Origin: Enterocloster clostridioformis
Lineage (GTDB): Bacteria; Bacillota; Clostridia; Lachnospirales; Lachnospiraceae
Assembly (NCBI RefSeq): GCF_020297485.1
Contig: NZ_JAIWZC010000001.1
Span: 1,426,001-1,490,000, forward strand
DNA: 64,000 nt
Reading direction: 5' to 3'
A program made the position numbers and the translations under genes. How positions within the stretch are numbered: the stretch's first letter is position 1; every line of letters begins with the position of its first letter. Shown one piece after another: positions 27,438 through 37,009 of the stretch. The notes beneath the pieces are model-generated. The model searched no databases, was not told the DNA's origin, and saw nothing but the letters and a program-made list of their open reading frames with translations.

Positions 27438-27839
27438 CTATTGATAGATTAATGTCTGTTCTTCGACTTGAATATCACGATCTGTCTGGATAACCTCACA
27501 CGCCCGTCCTTCAATCTCTTCCCAGCTCAACCCGGTAAAATTATGGATGCAGGTAATTAGGGAACTTCCCTGTTCCATGTACAGATACTCCTTTGTACCG
27601 GCATCAAAAAACATATAAAAATCAAAATCCGGTTCAAAGCTGTCCTCCTCATCATCTTCATATTTTTCATACCAGACGCCGCTATGTATCTGCAAGCCAA
27701 GTTCCTGGATAACCAAGTGTTTTTTGTCCAGCCAGACCTGATGTTCCTCATCCGTTTCAAAAAGGAAGTTCTCGCCATCCCATTCTTCCTCTTCCAATTC
27801 CTCCAGATGACCTATTGTAGTATTGATTTTCTTCTCCAT
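27438..27839 (-). CDS. Hypothetical ICE accessory protein (133 aa), very acidic
   Basis: GAGGTAGCTT precedes the ATG. The protein is strongly acidic (EELEEEEWDGENFLFETDEE and YEDDEEDSFEPDFDFYMFF). High negative charge recalls DNA-mimic antirestriction proteins, but no family match is claimed. It is 3 bp from each neighbour in the operon. Confidence 0.6.
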   Translation of the reverse strand: MEKKINTTIGHLEELEEEEWDGENFLFETDEEHQVWLDKKHLVIQELGLQIHSGVWYEKYEDDEEDSFEPDFDFYMFFDAGTKEYLYMEQGSSLITCIHNFTGLSWEEIEGRACEVIQTDRDIQVEEQTLIYQ

Positions 27840-27842
27840 AAG

Positions 27843-28460
27843 CTACCTCGCTTTTTCCTTTGCAGAGCGCAGTTTTTCCCTATTCTGCTCAAACTGGCTC
27901 ATAATATCTCCCTGCAGCCTGTCATGAAAATCCTTTGTCACTGGATAGCATATATCCTGATATTCCGCCTTTCCTTCAACCATGCGTCGCTGGGAAGGCA
28001 TGGCTACAAAGTTATTTCCTGCAAAAGATCGTTTGACAGAAATCTGATTGACTACAAATACATCACCAATCACCAGTCTGGCATATGCCTTAGTGGTATT
28101 GGACAAATCTCTGTTGTTTACTACTTGAACATAGTAGTCAAAATCTTCCTCCCCATAGGTGAGGTCAACTTCGTTTTTCCCTTCCACACGTTCCTGGTAC
28201 GCCTCCAGAATTTCTCCCCTTAATGCGGTACTGAAATCCGTAGTTTTTGGAAAAAACACATCACTGTATATCGGCTTATTCTGTTCATCTTTTTCCCCCG
28301 TTGGATACTGCGGCATACTCACATAAAGATTCCCTAATCTTCCCTCCCTGATAGTGATACCGGTTACTTTAAAACTGTCACCGAACGTTACCGCAGCAAA
28401 TGCTCTCAGTTTTTTATCTTTCTCTGTTGATACCTCATAAATATTTACTGTATATTTCAT
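27843..28460 (-). CDS. Tandem SpoVG-domain protein (205 aa)
   Basis: AAAGGAGACTAAGTT precedes the ATG. Two copies of the SpoVG fold are visible: LRAFAAVTFGDSFKVTGITI, GNLYVSMPQYP and YSDVFFPKTTDF; then KAYARLVIGDVFVVNQISVK, NNFVAMPSQRR and YQDICYPVTKDF. SpoVG is a single-domain nucleic-acid-binding regulator of about 95 residues. This duplicate could act as a built-in dimer that binds RNA or DNA of the element. It starts the small operon after the helicase gene. Confidence 0.82.
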   Translation of the reverse strand: MKYTVNIYEVSTEKDKKLRAFAAVTFGDSFKVTGITIREGRLGNLYVSMPQYPTGEKDEQNKPIYSDVFFPKTTDFSTALRGEILEAYQERVEGKNEVDLTYGEEDFDYYVQVVNNRDLSNTTKAYARLVIGDVFVVNQISVKRSFAGNNFVAMPSQRRMVEGKAEYQDICYPVTKDFHDRLQGDIMSQFEQNREKLRSAKEKAR

Positions 28461-28486
28461 AACTTAGTCTCCTTTTTTAATGAATT

Positions 28487-31400
28487 CTATCTGGACAAAG
28501 CTGGTTCCGGGAGTTCTTCTGTTACTACCAGTTCTTCTCCCTCATCTTTTATCTCCAGCTCGTTATTGATTTCCTGCTGGCGGATTAGTTTTTGTTTCAA
28601 CTCCGATTCATAGGGGAATTCTTTATTAAACTCCCTTTTAGATTCCTCCATATTTCTTTTGTACTCTTCCAGTTTTTCTTTATGTGCAGCAACTCTCTTT
28701 TCCAAACTCCCCAACAGGTTCTCCATACGGACCATATTTCCGGAAGCACTGCTGCTCATATCTGCCGAATAAGTCAGCTCTCCACTCAGCTTTATGGAAC
28801 AGTCAGAATACTTTTTTTCTACCACTACATCAAACCCCTTATAGTTGCCCACTGTCCTGCTTTCCATACTTTCAAGGGAATGGGCCATCTCTAAGATAAC
28901 GCTGCCCGCCGCCTCACGTTCATCATATCTAAGGCCGTTCAGCGTAACGAAAAAGTCCGGCTCCATACAGAGTGCCTGGTCACGTTTCCTGATATCTTTT
29001 TCCATAGCGTACAATCGGTTCTCAGTCTTCTTAATCAATTCTGGATATTTGAAAAGGAAATTATCCTGATGGACATAGCGCTGGCTCTCATAGCTTGCCT
29101 TTAAGACCTGCAGACGCGAAACTTCCGTGTCCACCTCGGTTTTTTCCATAATCATAGGATTCCCAGACGCAATTGCCTTGATTTCCGCAAAAGATAAAAT
29201 GGTTTCGTCTACGTCCTGGCATTCCCTTTCAACCGTTTTGTCTGTCATTATCTGGCTGATAAACCTCTGCTTATTTTCTACAATTCCCCAAAGGTAACTG
29301 TCAAATGTCTTTTTCGTGATATAGCGATATATATTGACTTCTTCATTATCATTTCCCTGGCGTATGATACGACCCTCCCTCTGCTCAATATCCGAGGGTT
29401 TCCACGGGCAATCAATGTGATGAGCCGCGACAAGGCGTTTTTGGATATTGGTTCCTGTTCCCATCATGGACGTGCTTCCCAGGAGGATTCGTTTCCTGCC
29501 GCTCCTCATGTCTGCAAATAATTCCTCTTTCTGCTTATCACTATGGGCATCATGAATAAATGCAATTTCATCTTCTGATATTCCTTTCCTGATCAGCTCC
29601 TGTTTCAGAAAGTCATATACATTAAATTTCTTGTTTCCTGTGGGCGTGCCAATATCGCAAAAGACAGCTTGTGTCCCCTTAAACTCCTGGGAACCAATGT
29701 ATTCCTGATAAATATTCGCTGCCGCCTGAAAGAGTTTGCCGTCACCATCTACTTCCGCATCTGGGTCAATCAGCCGGGGATCTGTGCCGAGCAACCTTGC
29801 TTCGTTGGTAATCTTGAGCATGTTATCGACCGTTGGATCTACATTCCCTGCTCGTATTGCTTCCGCGCGTCCAGCCAGTTCTTGCATCATGTACTCAACA
29901 CTCTCGGACGCCACGCTCTCCACAATTTTGTATTTCCCACCTTTTAACTTAGGTACATTCAGGTTTAGCATGGAAGGCAGTTGGATATCAGCCACCTCCC
30001 GGAACATATTCATAAGTTCTGGGAGATTACAAAATTTATTAAATCGGCTCCGCATCCGGTATCCACCCTCCGGTGACATTTCCAGCGAAGTGGTAACTTC
30101 GCCAAAATTGGCCGCCCAACTGTCAAAATGGTCAATCCCCTTCTCATGTAGTTTCTGTGACTGCAGATACAACTGCATGACATACATTTCACACATGGTA
30201 TTGGAGATAGGCGTCCCGGTTGCAAGGATAACATTTCTTCCTCCGGTCAGTTCCTGGATATACTGAATCTTTTGGAACATATCCATAGCCCGCTGGGAAC
30301 CATTGGTGGAAATACCTGCCACATTACGGATTTTTGAAAAGATAGACAGGTTTTTAAACACATGCGCCTCATCTACAAACAATGCATCTATCCCTAACTG
30401 CTCAAAATCCAGCACATCATCCTTTTTTGCATCATTTCTCAGACTTAAAATTTGGGATTCCAGATTTTTCCGTTGACGCTCCATATCTTTTATCCCCCAT
30501 TTAGCCCCCTGCTGCTCCTTCATCTCCGCAATAGCCCCTGAAATTCGTTCCACCTGATTTTCAAGAATTTCCGCACGCCTTTCCGCAGACAGGGGAATTC
30601 TCTCAAATTGAGAGTGTCCCAAAATCACGGCATCATAATTATTTGCAGCAATCCTACACGTCAGTTTTCTTCTATTTTCACTTTTAAAATCTTCTTTCGA
30701 TGTCACAAGTAGATTGGCACTGGGATATAAGTGCAGGAATTCTGCCGCCATCTGCCCCACAAGATGATTCGGTACGACAATCATTGCTTTATGCATCAGC
30801 TTCAGCCGTTTCAACTCCATACAGATAGCCGCAATTTCATAGGTTTTTCCAGCCCCAACCGCATGGGCCAGCAAAGTGCTTCCATGCAGTGCCCGGTCTA
30901 CAACATTCCGTTGATGGTCCCGCATATTTATTTCCGGATTCATACCGGGGAACGATAAATAAGAACCGTCATAAACCCGCATACGGTTATCATTGAAGTT
31001 CTGATTGTAAAAATCCACATATTTTTTTCTACGCTGCGGATCTTTCCATATCCACTCCTTAAAAGCATCTTTTATGATGGTTGCCTTTTCCCTCGCCAGG
31101 GTTGTTTCTTTCTGATTTACTACATACCGTTCACTGTCCCCGACTTCAATCTTATCTTTCACGGTAATTATATTCTGGTTCAATAACGCCTCAATAATGG
31201 AATATGCATCAATCCTTTTCGTTCCATATGTCTGGCTCGCGGCAACAGAAGAATAGTCACTGGACTTATTCGTGATCTTATATGACATGGTATACCGGTT
31301 TAACTGCACCTTGATTGCATAAGTCCCGTCTCGATACAGCCCCGGCGTATTCAACGTTTCATAGATAAATGCTTCGTAATCCTCCTGGGCAATCCAAGAG

Positions 31401-34400
31401 GTTCCCAACTTCACGGTGATCTCCGTTGCCGTCAGATCCTCTGGCTGTACCGCTTTCAAGGCTTCTACATTTACCAAATAGATGGGATTAGCTTTTGCAT
31501 ACACTTCTGCAGCTTTTAGTTTTTTCCGTACTGGACCACTCAGATACTCACTTGCAGTCTCCCATCCCTGATTAGGGTTTCCATCAGCCGCTTTGACTGG
31601 GTTCAAAAATATCTGCCCTTTTAATTCCTGCAGGAGCCGTTCCCGTTCTACCGGATAGACACTCAGAATATAGGGGATATGTACCTTCCCATATTCCGCC
31701 AGGCTGACTTGCAGCGCGTCCATGGCTGTATCCACCTTCTCAACTATGGAAACTGGCGCAATAGTCTGTTTATAAAAGATATCCGCCTTCTTTATATTCT
31801 TGTTTTCATCTTCTGTCTCCAGACTGCATAACAGATAGTAGTCATTGTCCTCCCGGAATGCTAATTTGTTGGCACGGCTGGACAGATATCCGTACTTCTT
31901 TACATAAGGATCATAAATCTTATTCAGCTTTTCCTGTGCCTCAACAAGTTGAACCGTACTGCACCCATGTGTCTGAATATCAATCAGGTATCTGACCGAC
32001 TGCCGGATAGCATGCATTCCCAGGATACGATTCCGCTGCGTCTCGTTTCCCAACCATCTGACCATGATATCATTATCCCGATAATAAATTTCTCCCTCTA
32101 TGACTGTATATGTGTTATTTGCTACATCTAAGAGGGCCGGCATAGTATTGGGAAGTTCTTCCTTGCTGTTTACATCAGGGAACACCGATTTTTCCTCTGC
32201 CGGAAGATAATTGGCTGACAGAAAAGAAATAGCATGATTCAATTGTTCTTCAAAATCAAAATGTTCTTCATCTTCTACAATTAGTTCTGTATAATTGGAG
32301 TTTGGCCCATGAGTATGTCTGTCAAAAGCCATTTTTCCCAGCATCATTTCCGGATGGTGCATAAAATACTCATTCACCGGCACCCCATCATCAGTATAGG
32401 TGATATTCATCCAATCCTCAGATGTATTTGGGGACAATACCCGTCCCTTCTTTTGAAGGAAGATAATGTCGGACGTAATTTCGGCACCCGCATCCTTTTT
32501 AAAGGCAATTCCAGGTAGACGTACCGCGCCGATAAAGTTTGCACGCTCCGCCAAGTATTTTCGTATCGTGGAATTAGCTTTATCCATGGTGAATTTTGCC
32601 GTGACAACCGCGATGATTCCGCCAGGGCGAAGCAGGTCTAAGGATTTTGCCAAAAAATAGTCGTGAATGCGGAAACCATATTTTTTATATTCGGGATCAA
32701 AAATTTTGTACGCGCCGAAAGGAACATTTCCCACGATAACATCAAAGCTGTCCTTTTCAAACTTCGTCTTTTCAAATCCCTTGACTTCAATCGCAGCATG
32801 AGGGTGAAGCTGTTTTGCGATCCTTCCGCTGATACTGTCCAGTTCAACGCCATAAAGACGGGAATCCCGCATATTTTCTGGCAGGACACTATAAAAGTTC
32901 CCGACGCCCATACTGGGTTCCAAGATGGAACCATTTGTGAACCCAAACTGTTCCAATGCTTTATAAATTGACTTAGCGACAACGGGCGGCGTGTAAAATG
33001 CGGAATTAATACTTTCCCTGGCCTGCTCATATTCTTCCTCTGTCAACAGCGTCTGCAGTTCCTGATACTCGTTTGTCCAGTTTGGACTTTTAGGATTGAA
33101 TACATTAGCAAGACCTCCCCAGCCTATGTATTTGGCCAGGATATCCTGCTCCTCTGGTGTAGCCGGACGGGAGGACTGTTCCAGTTCCTTTAACAAACGG
33201 ATTGCCGCGACATTACTCTTATACTTTGTCTTATCACCGGAAGGAAATTCCCATCTTTCAGGGTAAAAAAAATCCGAAACCTGAATGACGTTTTGGTTTC
33301 GGTTACTCATTTCCTTGTATAATAGGAAGGTTTCCTCCGGGCATAAGGCAAATTCTTCTTTGCGTGCCGCTTCATATTCCCCCGGTGGGAGGTACTCTCC
33401 CACATTAATGGCCGCCTGGATTGCACGCGATACTTCCTGCATGGTAAAAGCCCCATGTCCTTCATTTTCTCCATTCACAAGGCGGAATTCAACGGCTCCA
33501 CTTTCACCATACGTGTAATGGATCAATCCCCAGCTTGTATTCAGCGCAGACTTTCCATAGTCCCGCTTAGACTGAACTTTCAAAATTTTCGAAAGAAATT
33601 CCTGCTTTTCCTTTTCCCCTGCCTGTTCAAAGAACCTTTGAATCAATGGTTTGGAGGGAATCAATGCCATGGAATGAAGGGCATATGTATTTGCAGCCTC
33701 TTCAAATACTGCCTTTAACCGTTCACTTCTTCCATCAGCCTGTGTCTCCTGTATTTCTTCTCCTGTATCCTCTGTTCCTTTGTCATCTTTCTCAATTACG
33801 GTATCGGCACTTAAATATGGTATTGTTACTGCCGGTGTCTCGCCAGCCTGTTCTAATAACCCCTGGTATTGGGACGCCAGATTTGGAAACCAGGGAATTC
33901 TTTTAATTTCCTCTACAGAGAAATCCTGGCTGGATTCAGGATATTGATCTAATTCGATTATCCGGGCCAGAATGTCCCGGATCACACGCCACGGATAGGT
34001 CTGCACCTCGTTACCATCAAAAGAACAAGTAACCTCACCATCATGGAAGGTCAGTGTTGAGGTAAATATCCAATCCATATCTGAACCAAGCAGGGAAAGA
34101 AAACTCTGCCGTATAAATTCGGTTTCCTGCTGGGGCAGTAAGTTTATGGTCATTACATCATAAATCATGTCAAATACTATCCTGCCATCTGCCGTTTTCA
34201 GGAAATTTTCTACTGTTTCGGCCAATGATTCCGGTATTTCCGCATCCTTTTTTATTGGCTGATAGTATTCCCCGCTTTCGATTAATAATAGGATTTCTTC
34301 TGCCACTATCTTAAATGGAAGATACCCACTTAGATACTGCCCCTGCTCATGCCAGTATAACTGGATTCCCGTATCATCTGTTTCATATTCAAATTCAAGT

Positions 34401-35752
34401 CCCTCACCAGTTATAATGGTGTCCCCACCTTCGTAAATCTGATAAAGAAATTCGACACGCTCCCCTATCCCTTCATTAAACTCAAAGAAATCATAGATTT
34501 TTTTCTTTAGGATAGGTTCCAGCGCACCTGCTAAAACCACTTCTCTGCATAATTCATCTGTCACTTCTACAGGCACAGACACTGGTTCAACAGAAAAAGA
34601 AGGAACCGCAACAGCAGTTCCTTCCTCTATATCAGTTTCTATTACCTCGGCTTGCAGATTACTTCCTGCATCACGGTTTCCTGGGTTATCATAGCCGCTT
34701 CGTTCCGAAGTCTGGTCATCTCCATCGTATCCGCCGATTTGATGTTCCTCTCCGCCGCTTTCATCCTCACGTAGCCCTCCACGATCTGGTCGTGCAGCTC
34801 CCACGCTTCCGCCTCTATCTGTTTCAGCAGCTCCAGCAATTTGCCCGTCCGCAACAACAGGCTGTGCCGGCTTTCGTCCTTCTCCAGCAGGTATTCCTGT
34901 GCCAGCTTCGCGTATCTGCCCAGCGTCTCCAGCCCTTCCGCCTGTTGGCTCCCTGTCTCCAGCATCGGGTATAGCAGCCCGTCCTTTTCTTTCCTGTAAT
35001 TCAGTTCTACCATCTTGATTTCTCCTTTCATCTTCCCGGATCTCTTTCGCAATCTCTGCAAATCTCCGCAACGTCCTCTCTGCAATATCCGATATGAGGA
35101 TACCTATTTGGGATAGTATCACTTCTTCCCGGTAGTTTGTTATTGCAGACAGTCCTGTATCAAAAGTATCAATCCCGCATCGCCTTAATACCAGGTATGC
35201 GGTGCTCTGCAGGATGAATTCTTCAACTGGTGACATTTGATTGTCATCCAATTCATCCTTGCCGGTAAGAACTGCTATTTCATGAATCCTGTCGTTTTCC
35301 TCTTCCATTATAGCACGCACATATGTTCTAGTAAAGTTTTTTATTGCTATCCTGAAATTATTTTCTTCCTGATATTGTTCTGGAAACAGTTTCTTTGCGA
35401 AAGCAGGAGCATTTTCTTCATTAATTTCCCATATCCAGGGCATAACCCTGCCGCCAGTGCTTTTGATATCATAGACATACTGCGCACCTCCCAGCATTTC
35501 AATAGGAAATGTTGCGATTCCAATCTCACCGCCCCTGACATAACGCTTTGCTTTCTTCCAGTCTGAAAATCCCAAGAGGATTTCTGCCTCCGGGTATTGT
35601 TCGTAAATAATGCATGTATTCAAAAAGTCAAAGCGATATAAGTTCCCCCTGGCAGAAAACTCCAGATATTTTCTCCACTGTTCACCGTCACGCGAGATAT
35701 CAAAAATTGCAATATCATACAAATCCGATACCTTCATGGTGTGCTGATCCAT
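28487..35752 (-). CDS. Giant ArdC / DNA methyltransferase / SNF2-type helicase fusion (2421 aa)
   Basis: An N-terminal ArdC-like single-strand-binding domain (LLGFSDWKKAKRYVRGGEIG) covers about residues 1 to 170. A low-complexity Gly/Arg/Asp-rich linker lies at about 240 to 375. An N6-adenine methyltransferase region follows, with ILEPSMGVGNFYSVLPENM (motif I, about 940) and DVIVGNVPFGAYK (motif IV, normally NPPF, about 1005). A superfamily 2 helicase follows: HAVGAGKTYEIAA (Walker A, about 1630), LFVDEAHVFKNL (DEAH, about 1790), ATGTPISNT and QREGRIIRQGN (motif VI, about 2125). Such proteins are carried by many Firmicutes conjugative elements, perhaps for antirestriction or entry. The linker DNA also encodes a TnpV-like protein in another frame. 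Confidence 0.9.
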   Translation of the reverse strand: MDQHTMKVSDLYDIAIFDISRDGEQWRKYLEFSARGNLYRFDFLNTCIIYEQYPEAEILLGFSDWKKAKRYVRGGEIGIATFPIEMLGGAQYVYDIKSTGGRVMPWIWEINEENAPAFAKKLFPEQYQEENNFRIAIKNFTRTYVRAIMEEENDRIHEIAVLTGKDELDDNQMSPVEEFILQSTAYLVLRRCGIDTFDTGLSAITNYREEVILSQIGILISDIAERTLRRFAEIAKEIREDERRNQDGRTELQERKGRAAIPDAGDREPTGGRAGDAGQIREAGTGIPAGEGRKPAQPVVADGQIAGAAETDRGGSVGAARPDRGGLREDESGGEEHQIGGYDGDDQTSERSGYDNPGNRDAGSNLQAEVIETDIEEGTAVAVPSFSVEPVSVPVEVTDELCREVVLAGALEPILKKKIYDFFEFNEGIGERVEFLYQIYEGGDTIITGEGLEFEYETDDTGIQLYWHEQGQYLSGYLPFKIVAEEILLLIESGEYYQPIKKDAEIPESLAETVENFLKTADGRIVFDMIYDVMTINLLPQQETEFIRQSFLSLLGSDMDWIFTSTLTFHDGEVTCSFDGNEVQTYPWRVIRDILARIIELDQYPESSQDFSVEEIKRIPWFPNLASQYQGLLEQAGETPAVTIPYLSADTVIEKDDKGTEDTGEEIQETQADGRSERLKAVFEEAANTYALHSMALIPSKPLIQRFFEQAGEKEKQEFLSKILKVQSKRDYGKSALNTSWGLIHYTYGESGAVEFRLVNGENEGHGAFTMQEVSRAIQAAINVGEYLPPGEYEAARKEEFALCPEETFLLYKEMSNRNQNVIQVSDFFYPERWEFPSGDKTKYKSNVAAIRLLKELEQSSRPATPEEQDILAKYIGWGGLANVFNPKSPNWTNEYQELQTLLTEEEYEQARESINSAFYTPPVVAKSIYKALEQFGFTNGSILEPSMGVGNFYSVLPENMRDSRLYGVELDSISGRIAKQLHPHAAIEVKGFEKTKFEKDSFDVIVGNVPFGAYKIFDPEYKKYGFRIHDYFLAKSLDLLRPGGIIAVVTAKFTMDKANSTIRKYLAERANFIGAVRLPGIAFKKDAGAEITSDIIFLQKKGRVLSPNTSEDWMNITYTDDGVPVNEYFMHHPEMMLGKMAFDRHTHGPNSNYTELIVEDEEHFDFEEQLNHAISFLSANYLPAEEKSVFPDVNSKEELPNTMPALLDVANNTYTVIEGEIYYRDNDIMVRWLGNETQRNRILGMHAIRQSVRYLIDIQTHGCSTVQLVEAQEKLNKIYDPYVKKYGYLSSRANKLAFREDNDYYLLCSLETEDENKNIKKADIFYKQTIAPVSIVEKVDTAMDALQVSLAEYGKVHIPYILSVYPVERERLLQELKGQIFLNPVKAADGNPNQGWETASEYLSGPVRKKLKAAEVYAKANPIYLVNVEALKAVQPEDLTATEITVKLGTSWIAQEDYEAFIYETLNTPGLYRDGTYAIKVQLNRYTMSYKITNKSSDYSSVAASQTYGTKRIDAYSIIEALLNQNIITVKDKIEVGDSERYVVNQKETTLAREKATIIKDAFKEWIWKDPQRRKKYVDFYNQNFNDNRMRVYDGSYLSFPGMNPEINMRDHQRNVVDRALHGSTLLAHAVGAGKTYEIAAICMELKRLKLMHKAMIVVPNHLVGQMAAEFLHLYPSANLLVTSKEDFKSENRRKLTCRIAANNYDAVILGHSQFERIPLSAERRAEILENQVERISGAIAEMKEQQGAKWGIKDMERQRKNLESQILSLRNDAKKDDVLDFEQLGIDALFVDEAHVFKNLSIFSKIRNVAGISTNGSQRAMDMFQKIQYIQELTGGRNVILATGTPISNTMCEMYVMQLYLQSQKLHEKGIDHFDSWAANFGEVTTSLEMSPEGGYRMRSRFNKFCNLPELMNMFREVADIQLPSMLNLNVPKLKGGKYKIVESVASESVEYMMQELAGRAEAIRAGNVDPTVDNMLKITNEARLLGTDPRLIDPDAEVDGDGKLFQAAANIYQEYIGSQEFKGTQAVFCDIGTPTGNKKFNVYDFLKQELIRKGISEDEIAFIHDAHSDKQKEELFADMRSGRKRILLGSTSMMGTGTNIQKRLVAAHHIDCPWKPSDIEQREGRIIRQGNDNEEVNIYRYITKKTFDSYLWGIVENKQRFISQIMTDKTVERECQDVDETILSFAEIKAIASGNPMIMEKTEVDTEVSRLQVLKASYESQRYVHQDNFLFKYPELIKKTENRLYAMEKDIRKRDQALCMEPDFFVTLNGLRYDEREAAGSVILEMAHSLESMESRTVGNYKGFDVVVEKKYSDCSIKLSGELTYSADMSSSASGNMVRMENLLGSLEKRVAAHKEKLEEYKRNMEESKREFNKEFPYESELKQKLIRQQEINNELEIKDEGEELVVTEELPEPALSR
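34642..35013 (-). CDS. tnpV: TnpV-like protein encoded inside the helicase linker in another frame
   Basis: The ATG at 35013 is preceded by AAAGGAG with 8 nt spacing, a full ribosome site inside the larger gene. The 123-residue product matches the TnpV pattern: LYPMLETG, LGRYAKLAQEYLLE, LLLRTGKLLELLKQIEAEA and a helical end NIKSADTMEMTRLRNEAAMI. Transposon protein TnpV is known from Tn4451-type elements, role unclear. The overlapped stretch of the large protein is its low-complexity linker, which fits overprinting of the linker by a real gene. Confidence 0.7.
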   Translation of the reverse strand: MVELNYRKEKDGLLYPMLETGSQQAEGLETLGRYAKLAQEYLLEKDESRHSLLLRTGKLLELLKQIEAEAWELHDQIVEGYVRMKAAERNIKSADTMEMTRLRNEAAMITQETVMQEVICKPR

Positions 35753-35756
35753 AGGT

Positions 35757-36290
35757 TCACCTTCTTTCCCGATCCGTCATAGTAAATAAACTCATCTGTT
35801 CCATTTTGGGTTCTATTTTCTCGGGGCTGCTTTCAATAATCTGCCTGTAATTTTTAAAATCAGGTATCTCACGGTGCCTTCTCATAATGACAAAATCCTG
35901 GTTCTTGATTGCATCTTCCAATTCTCTTACATTCCTTAATGCATTTCTGATTTCAAGCCCATTTTCCATTTTAGGACTTAGTTCCAGTCCGCATAAATAC
36001 TGATAGTCCACATCGTCTCTACACTGACGGAAGATACCAACGGCTGTCCAATAAATCTTTTCCGCCTGTACCATAAAATGTTCCGGCAACTCCTCCGGTG
36101 TCTTTCGGTGGTAAATTTCTGGAAATTCCCCTGCCTCCTTCATATCATACTTCGCACTAATGATATGGTTTCTTAACAGGTTCATATTTTGCCCGTCAGT
36201 ATAATAAGGATCACTGCCTCCACTTAATAGTTCCTTGTCCCAGCGGCAAAAAGAGTCTTCCAGTCTTTCTTTTAATGTTTCCTTACTCAT
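35757..36290 (-). CDS. Hypothetical ICE protein (177 aa)
   Basis: The protein is charged and helical with no recognised motif (LEDSFCRWDKELLSGGSDPY at the N-terminus, IEPKMEQMSLFTMTDRERR at the end). It overlaps the stop of 36287..36844 by 4 bp and ends 4 bp before the giant helicase gene, so translation is likely coupled. Such a small partner before the helicase recurs in similar elements, but its role is unknown. Confidence 0.7.
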   Translation of the reverse strand: MSKETLKERLEDSFCRWDKELLSGGSDPYYTDGQNMNLLRNHIISAKYDMKEAGEFPEIYHRKTPEELPEHFMVQAEKIYWTAVGIFRQCRDDVDYQYLCGLELSPKMENGLEIRNALRNVRELEDAIKNQDFVIMRRHREIPDFKNYRQIIESSPEKIEPKMEQMSLFTMTDRERR

Positions 36291-36844
36291 CTCCCACCTA
36301 CATTTCGCGGTCTTTCTCGGTGGATACCCGCCACGGACAAAGTTACCCCCCGCAGGTCACTGTAATCCAATACATAACCGCTTTTTGCATCCGAATAATT
36401 GTCATGTGCCTCTGATAAGGCTAATTCCATGCTCGGTGCTTTGACTGTGATTATTTTACTTAACGTTTCAGTTATGCGGATATCATAATTCTGATTTTCG
36501 GCATCACTCATATAAACAGCCTGTCTTTCCCCACATTCTTCTATCCCAAATCGCCCGCTTAATTCTTTCAGTAATGTATCTGCAAGCTTTCCCAGTTTAT
36601 CTCTGGATTTTATTTCTGGTATATAGAATTTACCATCATCGCACTGGAAAAATGGGATTTTCTCTCCATCTTTTTCTACTCCCAAGACCAGTTGCCTGTT
36701 TATAATACCTTCCTGCAGACCATCCAGAAATGCCTCCCGTGCCTCCCACAGCCCCATCCAGGCTTTATACAGTATTACATGGTATTCCCCTTTCATCCTG
36801 ACCTTTTCAAGATAATAAAAATTGTCCTCCATATAGTCAGACAT
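36287..36844 (-). CDS. DpnD/PcfM-domain protein (185 aa)
   Basis: The start is ATG 36844 because GGAAAGGAG lies 7 nt upstream; a longer reading to 36901 has no site. The C-terminal 60 residues (ITETLSKIITVKAPSMELAL, then YVLDYSDLRGVTL) have the DpnD/PcfM pattern found in conjugative plasmid proteins. The N-terminal part (VRMKGEYHVILYKAWMGLWE) is of unknown fold. Just upstream (minus strand) GGAGGGATAAAC is followed by ATG CTG TAA, a two-codon ORF. Confidence 0.7.
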   Translation of the reverse strand: MSDYMEDNFYYLEKVRMKGEYHVILYKAWMGLWEAREAFLDGLQEGIINRQLVLGVEKDGEKIPFFQCDDGKFYIPEIKSRDKLGKLADTLLKELSGRFGIEECGERQAVYMSDAENQNYDIRITETLSKIITVKAPSMELALSEAHDNYSDAKSGYVLDYSDLRGVTLSVAGIHRERPRNVGGR

Positions 36845-37009
36845 TGGCATTCTCCTTTCCAAAAGGCAGCCTTGCCGACTGCCCTCAATTTTTTTCTTCA
36901 TTTCTTATTGATTTCTTCTTTTCATTTACAGCATGTTTATCCCTCCTCAGTATCATTACCTTTGAACTACATTACGGTTAAAACTTCAAAGCAAATTTGT
37001 ATGCTGATG

